Shown here: positions 47,408 to 54,400 of the stretch, one piece after another
How positions within the stretch are numbered: the first letter of the stretch is position 1
How the letters are laid out: the number at the start of each line of letters is the position of its first letter
IMG/VR virus record: IMGVR_UViG_3300029319_000002
Span: 79,110 to 143,109 of that record
Length of the DNA stretch: 64,000 nucleotides
Source: a virus
Strand: one strand, 5' to 3'
Translations under genes and position numbers: made by a program
The notes under the pieces: generated by a model
Seen by the model: only the letters and a program-made list of their open reading frames with translations
Databases searched by the model: none
Told to the model about the DNA's origin: nothing

Positions 47408-47581
47408 ATGAGTAGATTCGGTGATTTACTTGGAGGTAAAACCCCAAAAAAAGTTTCTTTTGATGACATGTCAAAAAAAGAACTTGAGGACTATGGTAGA
47501 ACTGTTGGAATTGAGTTGGACCGTAGACACTCTCACAGCAGGTTAGTGCAGGAGTTGCGAGAGCATCTAGACAATCAGTAA
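47408..47581 (+). CDS. Tiny SAP/Rho-N-like helical protein (57 residues)
   Basis: MSRFGDLLGGKTPKKVSFDD is followed by a helix-extended loop-helix (MSKKELEDYGRTVGIELDRR, then LVQELREHL), the pattern of SAP or Rho N-terminal-type nucleic-acid-binding motifs. It lies between the VWA gene and the MoxR ATPase, and a terminator follows immediately. Confidence 0.6.
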   Translation: MSRFGDLLGGKTPKKVSFDDMSKKELEDYGRTVGIELDRRHSHSRLVQELREHLDNQ

Positions 47582-47589
47582 ACTGTCAC

Positions 47590-47618
47590 AGCATCCTCTT
47601 TCGGGGGGTGCTTTTTCT
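47590..47618 (+). terminator. Rho-independent terminator before the MoxR/CobS-like gene
   Basis: A 9-bp stem, AGCATCCTC paired with GGGGGTGCT (47590-47612, two G-T pairs), precedes TTTTTCTT. The -10 of the next promoter begins three bases later. Confidence 0.75.
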
Positions 47619-47626
47619 TGTATAAT
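47619..47626 (+). promoter_or_regulatory. Promoter -10 for the MoxR/CobS-like gene
   Basis: TATAAT (47621-47626) is preceded by TTG; no clear -35 is present. The ATG is 28 bases further on and has no ribosome-binding sequence. Confidence 0.45.
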
Positions 47627-47654
47627 AACTTCAGTTGAAACAAACAACCTAATC

Positions 47655-48746
47655 ATGTCCATGTCTACAGAGTACATTTTGAGTTCTCTTCAAGCACTGT
47701 ACGGCAGCAAGGTAACTTCCGCTGACATTCGTGGTTGGTGCAACATGAATGGCACTACTTACCAAACAGTTTCTAAAAAACTTTCCAACTATAAAGTTGG
47801 TCACGGAAAATGGAATCTTGAGGTAACAAAAGAAACAGTTCAGGAATTGGAAGTATCGTATAATTCTCCTGCGGCACTGCCTGCGATTGAACAAAACCTT
47901 ATTCCTCAGAAAGATGATACCTTCGTCCAGTTTGGTAATTTCAGTGATATTAAAAAAATTATTAAATCCGGTCTATTCTATCCAACGTTCATTACAGGAC
48001 TCTCTGGCAACGGTAAAACGTTCTCTGTTGAACAAGCGTGTGCCCAACTCGGACGGGAACTCATCCGTGTAAACATTACTATTGAAACTGATGAAGATGA
48101 TCTTATTGGTGGTTTCCGCCTTGTTGATGGTGCAACCGTCTGGCACAATGGCCCAGTCATTGAAGCACTCGAACGAGGATCTATTCTGCTCCTTGACGAG
48201 ATCGACCTTGCCTCTAATAAAATTCTCTGTCTCCAATCTATCCTTGAAGGAAATGGAGTCTTCCTTAAGAAGATCGGTAAGTTTGTTCGACCAAGTGCAG
48301 GTTTCAATGTTATCGCAACCGCAAACACTAAAGGTAAAGGTTCAGACGATGGACGATTCATTGGAACTAACGTGCTCAATGAAGCGTTCCTTGAACGATT
48401 CCCTGTAACCTTTGAGCAAAATTATCCTAGTCCTGCTACTGAGCAAAAGATTCTTGAAGGTGTAGCAAAGAGTCTCAACGTAGTTGCTCCTGACTTTTGT
48501 AAAAGACTGGTTGATTGGGGTGACATTATCCGCAAAACTTTCTATGATGGTGGTGTTGATGAAGTTATTTCTACCCGTCGTCTTGTTCACATTATTCGTG
48601 CTTACAGCATCTTTGGAAACAAGATGAAAGCTATTGATATCTGTACGGCACGTTTCGATGATGAAACGAAGCAATCCTTCATTGAACTTTATGATGCTGT
48701 TGATGCAGATGTTGACATGAATGTTGCACAACCAGAACAAAACTGA
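47655..48746 (+). CDS. cobS: MoxR-type AAA+ ATPase (CobS-like)
   Basis: This 363-residue protein is the cyanophage gene usually named cobS. An N-terminal helical domain (SADIRGWCNMNGTTYQTVSK) precedes the AAA+ core with Walker A GLSGNGKTFS near residue 115, DDLIGGF near 152 and Walker B ILLLDEIDLAS near 177; NEAFLERFPV near 250 fits sensor/arginine-finger regions. MoxR ATPases work with VWA partners, here probably the protein at 45090. True cobaltochelatase CobS activity is not demonstrated by the sequence. Confidence 0.88.
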   Translation: MSMSTEYILSSLQALYGSKVTSADIRGWCNMNGTTYQTVSKKLSNYKVGHGKWNLEVTKETVQELEVSYNSPAALPAIEQNLIPQKDDTFVQFGNFSDIKKIIKSGLFYPTFITGLSGNGKTFSVEQACAQLGRELIRVNITIETDEDDLIGGFRLVDGATVWHNGPVIEALERGSILLLDEIDLASNKILCLQSILEGNGVFLKKIGKFVRPSAGFNVIATANTKGKGSDDGRFIGTNVLNEAFLERFPVTFEQNYPSPATEQKILEGVAKSLNVVAPDFCKRLVDWGDIIRKTFYDGGVDEVISTRRLVHIIRAYSIFGNKMKAIDICTARFDDETKQSFIELYDAVDADVDMNVAQPEQN

Positions 48747-48752
48747 TATAAT

Positions 48753-49193
48753 ATGACTAATTCTTGGTCTTTACTATTTGACGAACTGAACATGAATCAT
48801 TCTACTGCTTATTTTGAATATGATCGCAATGATCCTGAACGTGAAAATCCATTTCCCGATGAAATCAATTTGAATTTAGATTCTCTCACTAATAATGGAT
48901 TCTGGAAGTATGAAGAAGATCTCACGATGAAAGAGATTCGTGAGTATCTTTCTTCTACTTACAATGCACATTATACTTCTAAAGACTCTAAGACCCAAAC
49001 TCTTGATCTAATTGAGAGTATTGGTGATGCAGAACCATTTTGTCGTTCTAATGCAATTAAGTATCTTTCCCGTTTTGGCAAAAAGGGTGGAAAGTCTAAA
49101 CAAGATATTCTAAAAGCAATTCACTATTGCGTTCTACTTTATCATTTCTCTGGACTACATAATAAAAACATTGATAAGTATGAAACCTTCTGA
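48753..49193 (+). CDS. DUF3310-like protein
   Basis: This 146-residue protein has a C-terminal segment TLDLIESIGDAEPFCRSNAI, KYLSRFGKKGGKSKQDILKA and HYCVLLYHF, the core of the DUF3310 (SaV-like) family widespread in phages. The family has been linked loosely to nucleotide metabolism; its reaction is not established. The N-terminal half is acidic and not recognised. It overlaps the start of the methyltransferase gene by 14 bases. Confidence 0.72.
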   Translation: MTNSWSLLFDELNMNHSTAYFEYDRNDPERENPFPDEINLNLDSLTNNGFWKYEEDLTMKEIREYLSSTYNAHYTSKDSKTQTLDLIESIGDAEPFCRSNAIKYLSRFGKKGGKSKQDILKAIHYCVLLYHFSGLHNKNIDKYETF

Positions 49194-49875
49194 GGAACGC
49201 ATTTCTCCTGAATACTTAAAAACCCAGGAAGAAATGCATGTTGGATTGCATAAAACAATGCAATATGGATCTATTGCACATACAATTTTTCCTAGATTGA
49301 TTGAACCTATGGTTCGTGGTTCTAAATCAAAATCTGTATTTGATTATGGTTGTGGAAAGCAGTTTTTAAAAAAACCTCTGAAGGAAATGGGAGTTGAATA
49401 TGCAGGATATGATCCTGCAATTAAAAAATACTCTACTCTCAATCTTTCCAAACAATATGATATGGTTCTCTGTGTGGATGTAATGGAACATGTTGAGGAG
49501 GAGTACCATGATATTGTTTTGCAGGATATTGCTAAACTTGCTAAAGAGTATATTTTATTGACGATTACTCCTACAGAGGCAAAGAAAGTCTTATCTGATG
49601 GTAGAAATGCACATATTTGTATTGCTGGTCCTAGTTATTGGTTGCCAAAAATTTGTAAGTATTTTGAGCCTGTTCAAGTAGCAAATATTATTGATGGACT
49701 TTCTGGTTTTTATGTAATGTGTCGTAGAAAGAAAATGAAAACTATAATCAATAAAATAGGAACTAACTGGGATGGTTCTTTTGAAAAAACTCAGAAAGGA
49801 CTAAAAACAATCGGACTAACAAATGAGCACATGAGAGAGTTAATAAATTCAGATAAGGTCTTGAAATCAAACTAA
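49180..49875 (+). CDS. Class I SAM-dependent methyltransferase
   Basis: This 231-residue protein has the Rossmann-type motif I VFDYGCGKQFL near residue 50, motif II acidic YAGYDPAIKKY, and motif IV-like VLCVDVMEHVEEE near 92. LLTITPTEAKKVL follows. The substrate cannot be told; DNA-methyltransferase motifs (DPPY/NPPY) are absent, so a small-molecule or protein target is likely. I use ATG at 49180 rather than the TTG three codons earlier. Confidence 0.75.
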   Translation: MKPSEERISPEYLKTQEEMHVGLHKTMQYGSIAHTIFPRLIEPMVRGSKSKSVFDYGCGKQFLKKPLKEMGVEYAGYDPAIKKYSTLNLSKQYDMVLCVDVMEHVEEEYHDIVLQDIAKLAKEYILLTITPTEAKKVLSDGRNAHICIAGPSYWLPKICKYFEPVQVANIIDGLSGFYVMCRRKKMKTIINKIGTNWDGSFEKTQKGLKTIGLTNEHMRELINSDKVLKSN

Positions 49876-49888
49876 TACATGCTATAAT
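49861..49888 (+). promoter_or_regulatory. Extended -10 promoter for gp45
   Basis: TTGAAA (49861-49866), a 16-base spacer and TATAAT (49883-49888) with an upstream TGC give a strong host-type promoter. Transcription would start about 15 bases before the gp45 ATG, so the leader is very short. Confidence 0.7.
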
Positions 49889-49900
49889 TAAAACGAAACT

Positions 49901-49914
49901 GACTAAATCATGAA
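49901..49914 (+). promoter_or_regulatory. Candidate RegA operator at the gp45 start
   Basis: GACTAAATCATGAA surrounds the gp45 start codon. The gp44 start has AACTAAATTATGAA. T4 RegA is known to bind AU-rich start regions of genes 44 and 45, and this phage encodes RegA at 55568. Confidence 0.45.
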
Positions 49915-50575
49915 ACTATCTACTGAAACTATTTCACTCCTTAAAAACTTCTCTACCATCAATCAGTCTATTTTCATCAAAGGTGGTAATGAACTTCGCA
50001 CTATCTCTGTGATGAAGAATATCTACGCAGCTGCAGAGATTCAGGAAGAATTTCCCAGGGATTTTGCAATCTATGATTTGAATGCATTTCTAAATGCAAT
50101 CTCTTTGCATAGTTCTCCAGATCTAGACTTTACTAATGAACAATGTTTGACTTGGAATGAGTCTAACAGTTCTGGCACTTGGTATTACGCAGATCCATCT
50201 GTAATTGTTTCTCCTCCTGAAAAAGAAATTGAACTTCCCTCCCAAGATGTATGCTTTGTTTATACTTCTTCTGTTCATGAGAAACTAATGAAGGCAGCAT
50301 CTGTTTATCAGGTCAGTGATCTCTCTTGCATCGGTGCAGATGGAAAGATCATGATGAAGGTTCGTGACAAGAAGAATGACTCTTCTAACTACTTTACTGA
50401 GGTTGTCGGTGAAACTGATGATGAGTTTTGTTTCAACTTCAAGGTTGAGAATATGAAACTTCTCTCTGGTAGTTATGATGTGGTAGTGTCACGGAAACTA
50501 CTTGCAGAGTTTACCCGCAAGTCTGGAAACCTTAAGTATTTTGTTGCACTTGAACCCGATTCAACTTATGCCTGA
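49910..50575 (+). CDS. gp45: Sliding clamp gp45
   Basis: This 221-residue protein is the T4 gp45-type trimeric DNA clamp, serving as polymerase processivity factor and as the mobile activator of late transcription with gp55. It begins MKLSTETISLLKNFSTINQS and includes GGNELRTISVMKNIYAAAEI and YDLNAFLNAISL. Its size equals T4 gp45 (228 residues). Its clamp-loader genes, gp44 and gp62, lie downstream. Confidence 0.94.
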   Translation: MKLSTETISLLKNFSTINQSIFIKGGNELRTISVMKNIYAAAEIQEEFPRDFAIYDLNAFLNAISLHSSPDLDFTNEQCLTWNESNSSGTWYYADPSVIVSPPEKEIELPSQDVCFVYTSSVHEKLMKAASVYQVSDLSCIGADGKIMMKVRDKKNDSSNYFTEVVGETDDEFCFNFKVENMKLLSGSYDVVVSRKLLAEFTRKSGNLKYFVALEPDSTYA

Positions 50576-50898
50576 TGGAACCAGATCCTTACATTCAGTT
50601 TCTTGAAAATTGGATACCTGGAATAGGTGAAGATACTAAACTCCATGATCAACTTCACATTCATTTTGGTCTTGGGTTTAGTGTCAATGATGAGGCGAGA
50701 TTGCTGGGATTTCAATTAGGACATCATCCTGCTGGAAGTTTCTTTCATGTTATTGTATTTTCTATCATGAGTCTTACGATATATCCAAAAAACTATCGTA
50801 ACTCTTGGAAGGATGTGACAGATTTTTATCAGGCATATTTAATTGGAAAATATTGGCAATCTGTGTCATACTGGTTTATACCGAGGACAATTCTATGA
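50575..50898 (+). CDS. Unknown 107-residue protein
   Basis: It overlaps gp45 by one base and speD by ATGA, so it is part of a translationally coupled run. It is histidine-rich (KLHDQLHIHFGLGF, FQLGHHPAGSFFHV) with one hydrophobic stretch (VIVFSIMSLTIY) and aromatic C-terminal residues (YLIGKYWQSVSYWF). I do not recognise a family; a metal-binding helical protein is possible. Confidence 0.55.
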   Translation: MEPDPYIQFLENWIPGIGEDTKLHDQLHIHFGLGFSVNDEARLLGFQLGHHPAGSFFHVIVFSIMSLTIYPKNYRNSWKDVTDFYQAYLIGKYWQSVSYWFIPRTIL

Positions 50899-51230
50899 CG
50901 CATATTTTATTCACACTAAAGGGTTGTCCATATGGACTTTTAGATGATGAGGCACATATTCGTAATGTTCTTGCGAATGCTGCTCAATTATCTGAAAGTA
51001 CATTACTTGGTATTCAATCCCATAAGTTTCAACCCCAAGGAGTCACTGCTGTCGCACTCCTTGCAGAGTCTCATATTTCTATCCATACCTGGCCAGAGAA
51101 TGGTGTAGCAGTGTGTGATGTATTTACTTGTGGTGATCATACAAGTCCCAGATCTGCTGCTACTTACATGTATGAAGCAACTGGTGCAACTGACATTGAA
51201 TCTGAAATTATCAAAAGATCTTTATCATGA
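50895..51230 (+). CDS. speD: S-adenosylmethionine decarboxylase proenzyme SpeD
   Basis: This 111-residue enzyme makes decarboxylated SAM for spermidine synthesis. The self-cleavage site LLAESHISIHTWPE places the pyruvoyl-forming serine at S59 with catalytic H64 and C79, spaced as in Thermotoga AdoMetDC (S63, H68, C83). speD is a known auxiliary gene of cyanophages. Polyamines could help DNA condensation or packaging; that role is inferred. ATG at 50895, overlapping the upstream stop, gives the normal prokaryotic length. Confidence 0.92.
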   Translation: MTHILFTLKGCPYGLLDDEAHIRNVLANAAQLSESTLLGIQSHKFQPQGVTAVALLAESHISIHTWPENGVAVCDVFTCGDHTSPRSAATYMYEATGATDIESEIIKRSLS

Positions 51231-51754
51231 ACATCTTTGTAACTTGTCAAGATCCTATTGAATCTGCAAGGGTTCTCCCTGATAAGCACATTGTCAAAAT
51301 GCCTCTTGAGTGTTGTCAGATGTTGGCAATCATTTATTCAAAATGGTATTACGATTGGGGCACTATTAATAAAAAAGATGGTACTCCATACAAAACTAGA
51401 AAGGGTGCTTTTCGTAATCATCCTTGCACTGTATGGGCAGCAAAGAATCACTACAATACTGCATGGTTAATTCAACATGGATGTGCTCTTGCAGTAGAAT
51501 ATAGGCATAGATATGGTAAGGATCATTCCTGTGAAAAAACTCTCTTTGAAGCAAAACGAACCTTTCAACGAGAAACAAAAAAAGCAATAACTTGCCATAC
51601 CATGGCTGATAACTTTGCCCGTGCAATGCCCGATGAGTTTAAATTTAACACAAGCATCGACACTTTTACTGCTTACAAGAATTACATTAGCAGCAAACTT
51701 TGGGTTGCATCTAATTATCTTCGTGACGAATCCAGAAAACCAAATTGGCTATGA
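51227..51754 (+). CDS. Conserved phage protein with DKH/NHPC motifs
   Basis: This 175-residue protein starts within the speD stop (ATGA). It carries LPDKHIVKMPLECCQML near residue 18, FRNHPCTVWAAKNHYNTAWL near 62, YRHRYGKDH near 92 and DNFARAMPDEF near 128. I recall this set of motifs from a widespread phage family sometimes labelled pyrimidine-dimer glycosylase-like, but it does not resemble T4 DenV by eye. The conserved His, Lys and Cys residues suggest an enzyme. Confidence 0.6.
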   Translation: MNIFVTCQDPIESARVLPDKHIVKMPLECCQMLAIIYSKWYYDWGTINKKDGTPYKTRKGAFRNHPCTVWAAKNHYNTAWLIQHGCALAVEYRHRYGKDHSCEKTLFEAKRTFQRETKKAITCHTMADNFARAMPDEFKFNTSIDTFTAYKNYISSKLWVASNYLRDESRKPNWL

Positions 51755-51978
51755 CGTATGATCCTCAGGTTAATGATTATGTAAAATGGAATAATCATGA
51801 AGGATGGATATATTACAAGGATGAAGAGTATCTTACTATTGAACTTGGAACTAACCCAAAAACTGATGATCTAGTTCCAATGCATAAAAAGCATCACATC
51901 CTTTTAGTATGTTATAATTATCTCTGGCATGAACTTGAGTATGTCAAAAAAAGAAAATCCAAGCACGATACCCCTTGA
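51751..51978 (+). CDS. Small beta-barrel-like protein
   Basis: This 75-residue protein overlaps the previous stop (ATGA). VNDYVKWNNHEGWIYYKDEE followed by LTIELGTNPK and KKHHILLVCYNYLWHEL suggests a small SH3-like barrel and a short helix. Its function is unknown. The last 38 bases overlap the next tiny gene in another frame. Confidence 0.55.
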   Translation: MTYDPQVNDYVKWNNHEGWIYYKDEEYLTIELGTNPKTDDLVPMHKKHHILLVCYNYLWHELEYVKKRKSKHDTP

Positions 51979-52093
51979 ATTAATTCCAATACTATTGTCA
52001 CTTCTCTTTGCAGCTGCTATAATAGTATTGGGATATTTTCATGGAAATATGAATGTCGGAGCAGTCTGGCACAACCTGCACAACTTTAACTAA
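51941..52093 (+). CDS. Tiny one-helix membrane protein (50 residues)
   Basis: MSKKENPSTIPLELIPILLS continues into a clear transmembrane helix (LLFAAAIIVLGYF) and a short tail ending WHNLHNFN. It overlaps the upstream gene and ends three bases before the gp44 start; the stop codon is part of the AACTAAATTATG motif at gp44. Confidence 0.55.
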   Translation: MSKKENPSTIPLELIPILLSLLFAAAIIVLGYFHGNMNVGAVWHNLHNFN

Positions 52094-52101
52094 ATTATGA
52101 A
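52088..52101 (+). promoter_or_regulatory. Candidate RegA operator at the gp44 start
   Basis: AACTAAATTATGAA covers the gp44 start codon and matches the gp45 site in 12 of 14 positions. AAATTATG is, from memory, also found at the T4 gene 44 RegA site. Confidence 0.5.
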
Positions 52102-53044
52102 TAACACTGACTTTCTTTGGGTTGAAAAATACCGTCCTCAGACAATTGAAGACTGTATTCTTCCTGATGATATCAAGAAGACATTTCAGGATTTTCTAGA
52201 TGCTGGAGAGATTCCTAATCTCTTGCTCTCTGGTCCTCCTGGAATTGGCAAAACTACTATTGCAAAAGCACTCTGTAATGAACTAGGGGCAGACTATTAT
52301 GTCATCAATGGATCCGATGAAGGACGATTTTTGGACACGGTTAGAAACCAAGCAAAGAACTTTGCTTCGACCGTATCACTTCAAGCGTCTTCTAAACACA
52401 AAGTCATCATCATTGATGAGGCAGATAACACAGGGAACGATGTACAACTCCTCCTACGGGCAAATATTGAGGCATTTTATAACAATTGCCGATTCATCTT
52501 CACCTGCAACTACAAAAACAAAATCATCGAACCACTTCACTCCCGATGTGCCGTCGTTGATTTTGCCACAACCTCAAAGGATCGACCACGTATCGCAGCA
52601 TCCTTCTTCAAAAGACTCCAGCAAATCTTGGATGCAGAAGGTGTTAAATTTGATAACAAGGTCTTGGTAGAACTCGTTAATAAGCACTTTCCTGACTTCA
52701 GGAGAGTTCTTAATGAGTGTCAACGGTATTCTGTTGGTGGAAGCATTGACAGTGCCATTCTTGCCTCTTTCAGTGATGTATCAGTAAATGAACTTATCAA
52801 CCATCTCAAAGATAAAAACTACGCTGAGGTCCGAAAGTGGGTCGTTAATAACCTGGACAATGATCCTAATCTGGTTCTTCGTCGTGTTTACGATGCTCTT
52901 GCGAGTGCCGTGGATGGTCCTTCTCTTGCTGCTGCTGTGCTCATTATTGCTAAATATCAGTACCAAATTGCCTTCGTAGCAGACCAAGAAATTAATCTGC
53001 TCGCAGCATTAACTGAAATCATGGTGGAGTGTGAATTCAAATGA
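52097..53044 (+). CDS. gp44: Clamp loader large subunit gp44
   Basis: This 315-residue AAA+ ATPase has Walker A SGPPGIGKTT near residue 45, Walker B VIIIDEADN near 105 and the SRC motif HSRCAVVDF near 151. With gp62 it loads gp45. Its size matches T4 gp44 (319 residues). Its 3' end is the left copy of a 24-bp repeat that flanks the HNH gene, and it overlaps that gene by ATGA. Confidence 0.95.
   Translation: MNNTDFLWVEKYRPQTIEDCILPDDIKKTFQDFLDAGEIPNLLLSGPPGIGKTTIAKALCNELGADYYVINGSDEGRFLDTVRNQAKNFASTVSLQASSKHKVIIIDEADNTGNDVQLLLRANIEAFYNNCRFIFTCNYKNKIIEPLHSRCAVVDFATTSKDRPRIAASFFKRLQQILDAEGVKFDNKVLVELVNKHFPDFRRVLNECQRYSVGGSIDSAILASFSDVSVNELINHLKDKNYAEVRKWVVNNLDNDPNLVLRRVYDALASAVDGPSLAAAVLIIAKYQYQIAFVADQEINLLAALTEIMVECEFK
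53021..53044 (+). repeat. Left copy of repeat flanking the HNH gene
   Basis: The last 24 bases of gp44 match 53711-53734 at 22 positions; the shared core is TGAATTCAAATGA. In both copies the final ATG opens the next gene. Confidence 0.85.
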
Positions 53045-53724
53045 TAAATATTTTTGGAGAAGAAGAGTTTAAACAAATTGTTAGATTTGGAGTAGAAATT
53101 CCTAATTACTTTATATCAAAAGACGGTAGAGTTTATAGTAAAAAAAGTAATATAATTAGAAAACCTACCATTAGAGAAAGGAATGGAAGGGTGGATCATG
53201 TTAGAATCTCTATTCCTATTTCAGAAGGATTACTTCCTAATGGTTATGATTATAGAAAATTTGGATCTGGGAAGAATGTGTATGAACTTCCAACCACAGT
53301 TCATAGAGCTGTGATGGAAACTTGGAGACCCATTGATGAATATCCTCCAGATAGATTAAAAGATGATTGGGATAATGCTCCAGAATCATTTAAACAATGG
53401 GTAAGAGAAACAGCTTTCATTGATCATATTGATGATGATCCAACAAATAATCATGTAGATAATTTACGTTGGGTAACACCTAGAGAAAATTCTGCTTATA
53501 TTAAACATAAGTTTGATGAAAAAAGAAAAAAAGAAAAGGATACTGAAGAATATGATGAAGAAAGAATGAAAAAAAGGAGGGATGCAAGTAGAAGTTATTA
53601 TCATCGAGTACAAAAATTTAAACCTCAAACAGAAAAAGAAAAAGCAAGGAAAAGACGATGGTATGAAAAAAATAGAGATAGAATTTTATTAGAACAAAAA
53701 ACCAAAAGAAATGATGGAGTATGA
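53041..53724 (+). CDS. HNH homing-type endonuclease
   Basis: This 227-residue protein has a NUMOD4-like start (IPNYFISKDGRVYSKKSN), VHRAVMETW near residue 87 and the HNH core IDHIDDDPTNNHVDNLRWVT with PREN at residues 127-150. The C-terminal 75 residues are Lys/Arg-rich and probably bind DNA. It is more AT-rich than gp44. It sits between gp44 and the following genes with duplicated junctions, as expected for a free-standing homing endonuclease like T4 Seg/Mob. The catalytic His129 is present, so it may be active. Confidence 0.85.
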   Translation: MINIFGEEEFKQIVRFGVEIPNYFISKDGRVYSKKSNIIRKPTIRERNGRVDHVRISIPISEGLLPNGYDYRKFGSGKNVYELPTTVHRAVMETWRPIDEYPPDRLKDDWDNAPESFKQWVRETAFIDHIDDDPTNNHVDNLRWVTPRENSAYIKHKFDEKRKKEKDTEEYDEERMKKRRDASRSYYHRVQKFKPQTEKEKARKRRWYEKNRDRILLEQKTKRNDGV

Positions 53725-53734
53725 ATTCAAATGA
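53711..53734 (+). repeat. Right copy of repeat flanking the HNH gene
   Basis: It covers the last 14 bases of the HNH gene and the start of the next gene. Differences from 53021-53044 are at the 4th and 11th bases (G to A in both). The period is 690 bases. Confidence 0.85.
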
Positions 53735-53913
53735 CTGAAGAAGAATTAGAACGTGAACGATATATTGATGATGATTATAATGTTATAAATCATTATTATC
53801 GTGCCAAATATTGGCATCCTGACATCCCATTCTTCCTCCAAGATGAAAATGGAGATACATATGAATTTGGATGGAAACTTATTTACCAATACATTGAGAA
53901 GTTAAATGACTAA
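53731..53913 (+). CDS. Small acidic protein (60 residues)
   Basis: MTEEELERERYIDDDYNVIN followed by YYRAKYWHPDIPFFLQDENG. It is not recognised. Before the HNH insertion its ATG would have overlapped the gp44 stop, so it is the original gp44 neighbour. It overlaps the next gene by eight bases. Confidence 0.5.
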   Translation: MTEEELERERYIDDDYNVINHYYRAKYWHPDIPFFLQDENGDTYEFGWKLIYQYIEKLND

Positions 53914-54106
53914 AACGAATCCTAGGCAAAAGAAGTCCAGAACTTATTACTACTTCTGGTCTTTTATGGCACTTACTGTATTCTTTGGACAACTTTATGT
54001 TGGATATGGATACCGACTCATGCATGGAAGTATGCTAGACTTGATGGATAAAGTTGATGGAGTTCTTCTCCACAAAAATGAAATACCCGATAGAGGATTA
54101 CTTTAA
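53906..54106 (+). CDS. Small one-helix membrane protein (66 residues)
   Basis: The basic N-terminus (TKTNPRQKKSRT) precedes a hydrophobic aromatic helix (YYYFWSFMALTVFFGQLYVG) and a soluble C-terminal helix (LDLMDKVDGVLLHKNE). The positive-inside rule suggests a cytoplasmic N-terminus. Function unknown. The next gene starts immediately after its stop. Confidence 0.5.
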   Translation: MTKTNPRQKKSRTYYYFWSFMALTVFFGQLYVGYGYRLMHGSMLDLMDKVDGVLLHKNEIPDRGLL

Positions 54107-54400
54107 ATGATTGACATAAAATTATTTCGTATTAGCACTGGTGAAGAAATTGTTGCAGAGTTAGTTTCTGAAACTGATGAAACTATTACTGTACAGAATG
54201 CACTTGTAGTTCTTCCTACTAATAATGGTGTTGGATTTGCTCCATGGGCAACTATAATTGATCCTGATGAACCAGAGATTACTTTATCCAAAAAATTTGT
54301 TGTTTATGTAGTAAAGGTTCAGGAGAGTGTGCGTCAAAAGTATAATCAAATGTTTGGCAGTAAGTTAGTAACTCCTGAAGAAAAGAAACTGATACTATGA
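54107..54400 (+). CDS. Sm-like (Lsm/Hfq-fold) phage protein 2
   Basis: This 97-residue protein begins DIKLFRISTGEEIVAELVSE followed by ITVQNALVVLP, an Sm1-like strand pattern. A loop with GFAPWATIIDPDEPEITLSK and a C-terminal helix (ESVRQKYNQMFG) follow. The layout matches the proteins at 40228 and 58325. An RNA-binding ring is inferred. It overlaps the downstream oxygenase by ATGA. Confidence 0.6.
   Translation: MIDIKLFRISTGEEIVAELVSETDETITVQNALVVLPTNNGVGFAPWATIIDPDEPEITLSKKFVVYVVKVQESVRQKYNQMFGSKLVTPEEKKLIL

Noticed and set aside
53043-53050. GATAAATA at the start of the HNH gene as a late promoter
   Set aside because: It is inside the first codons of the gene, so it could not produce a full-length HNH transcript, and the next gene is about 680 bases away.
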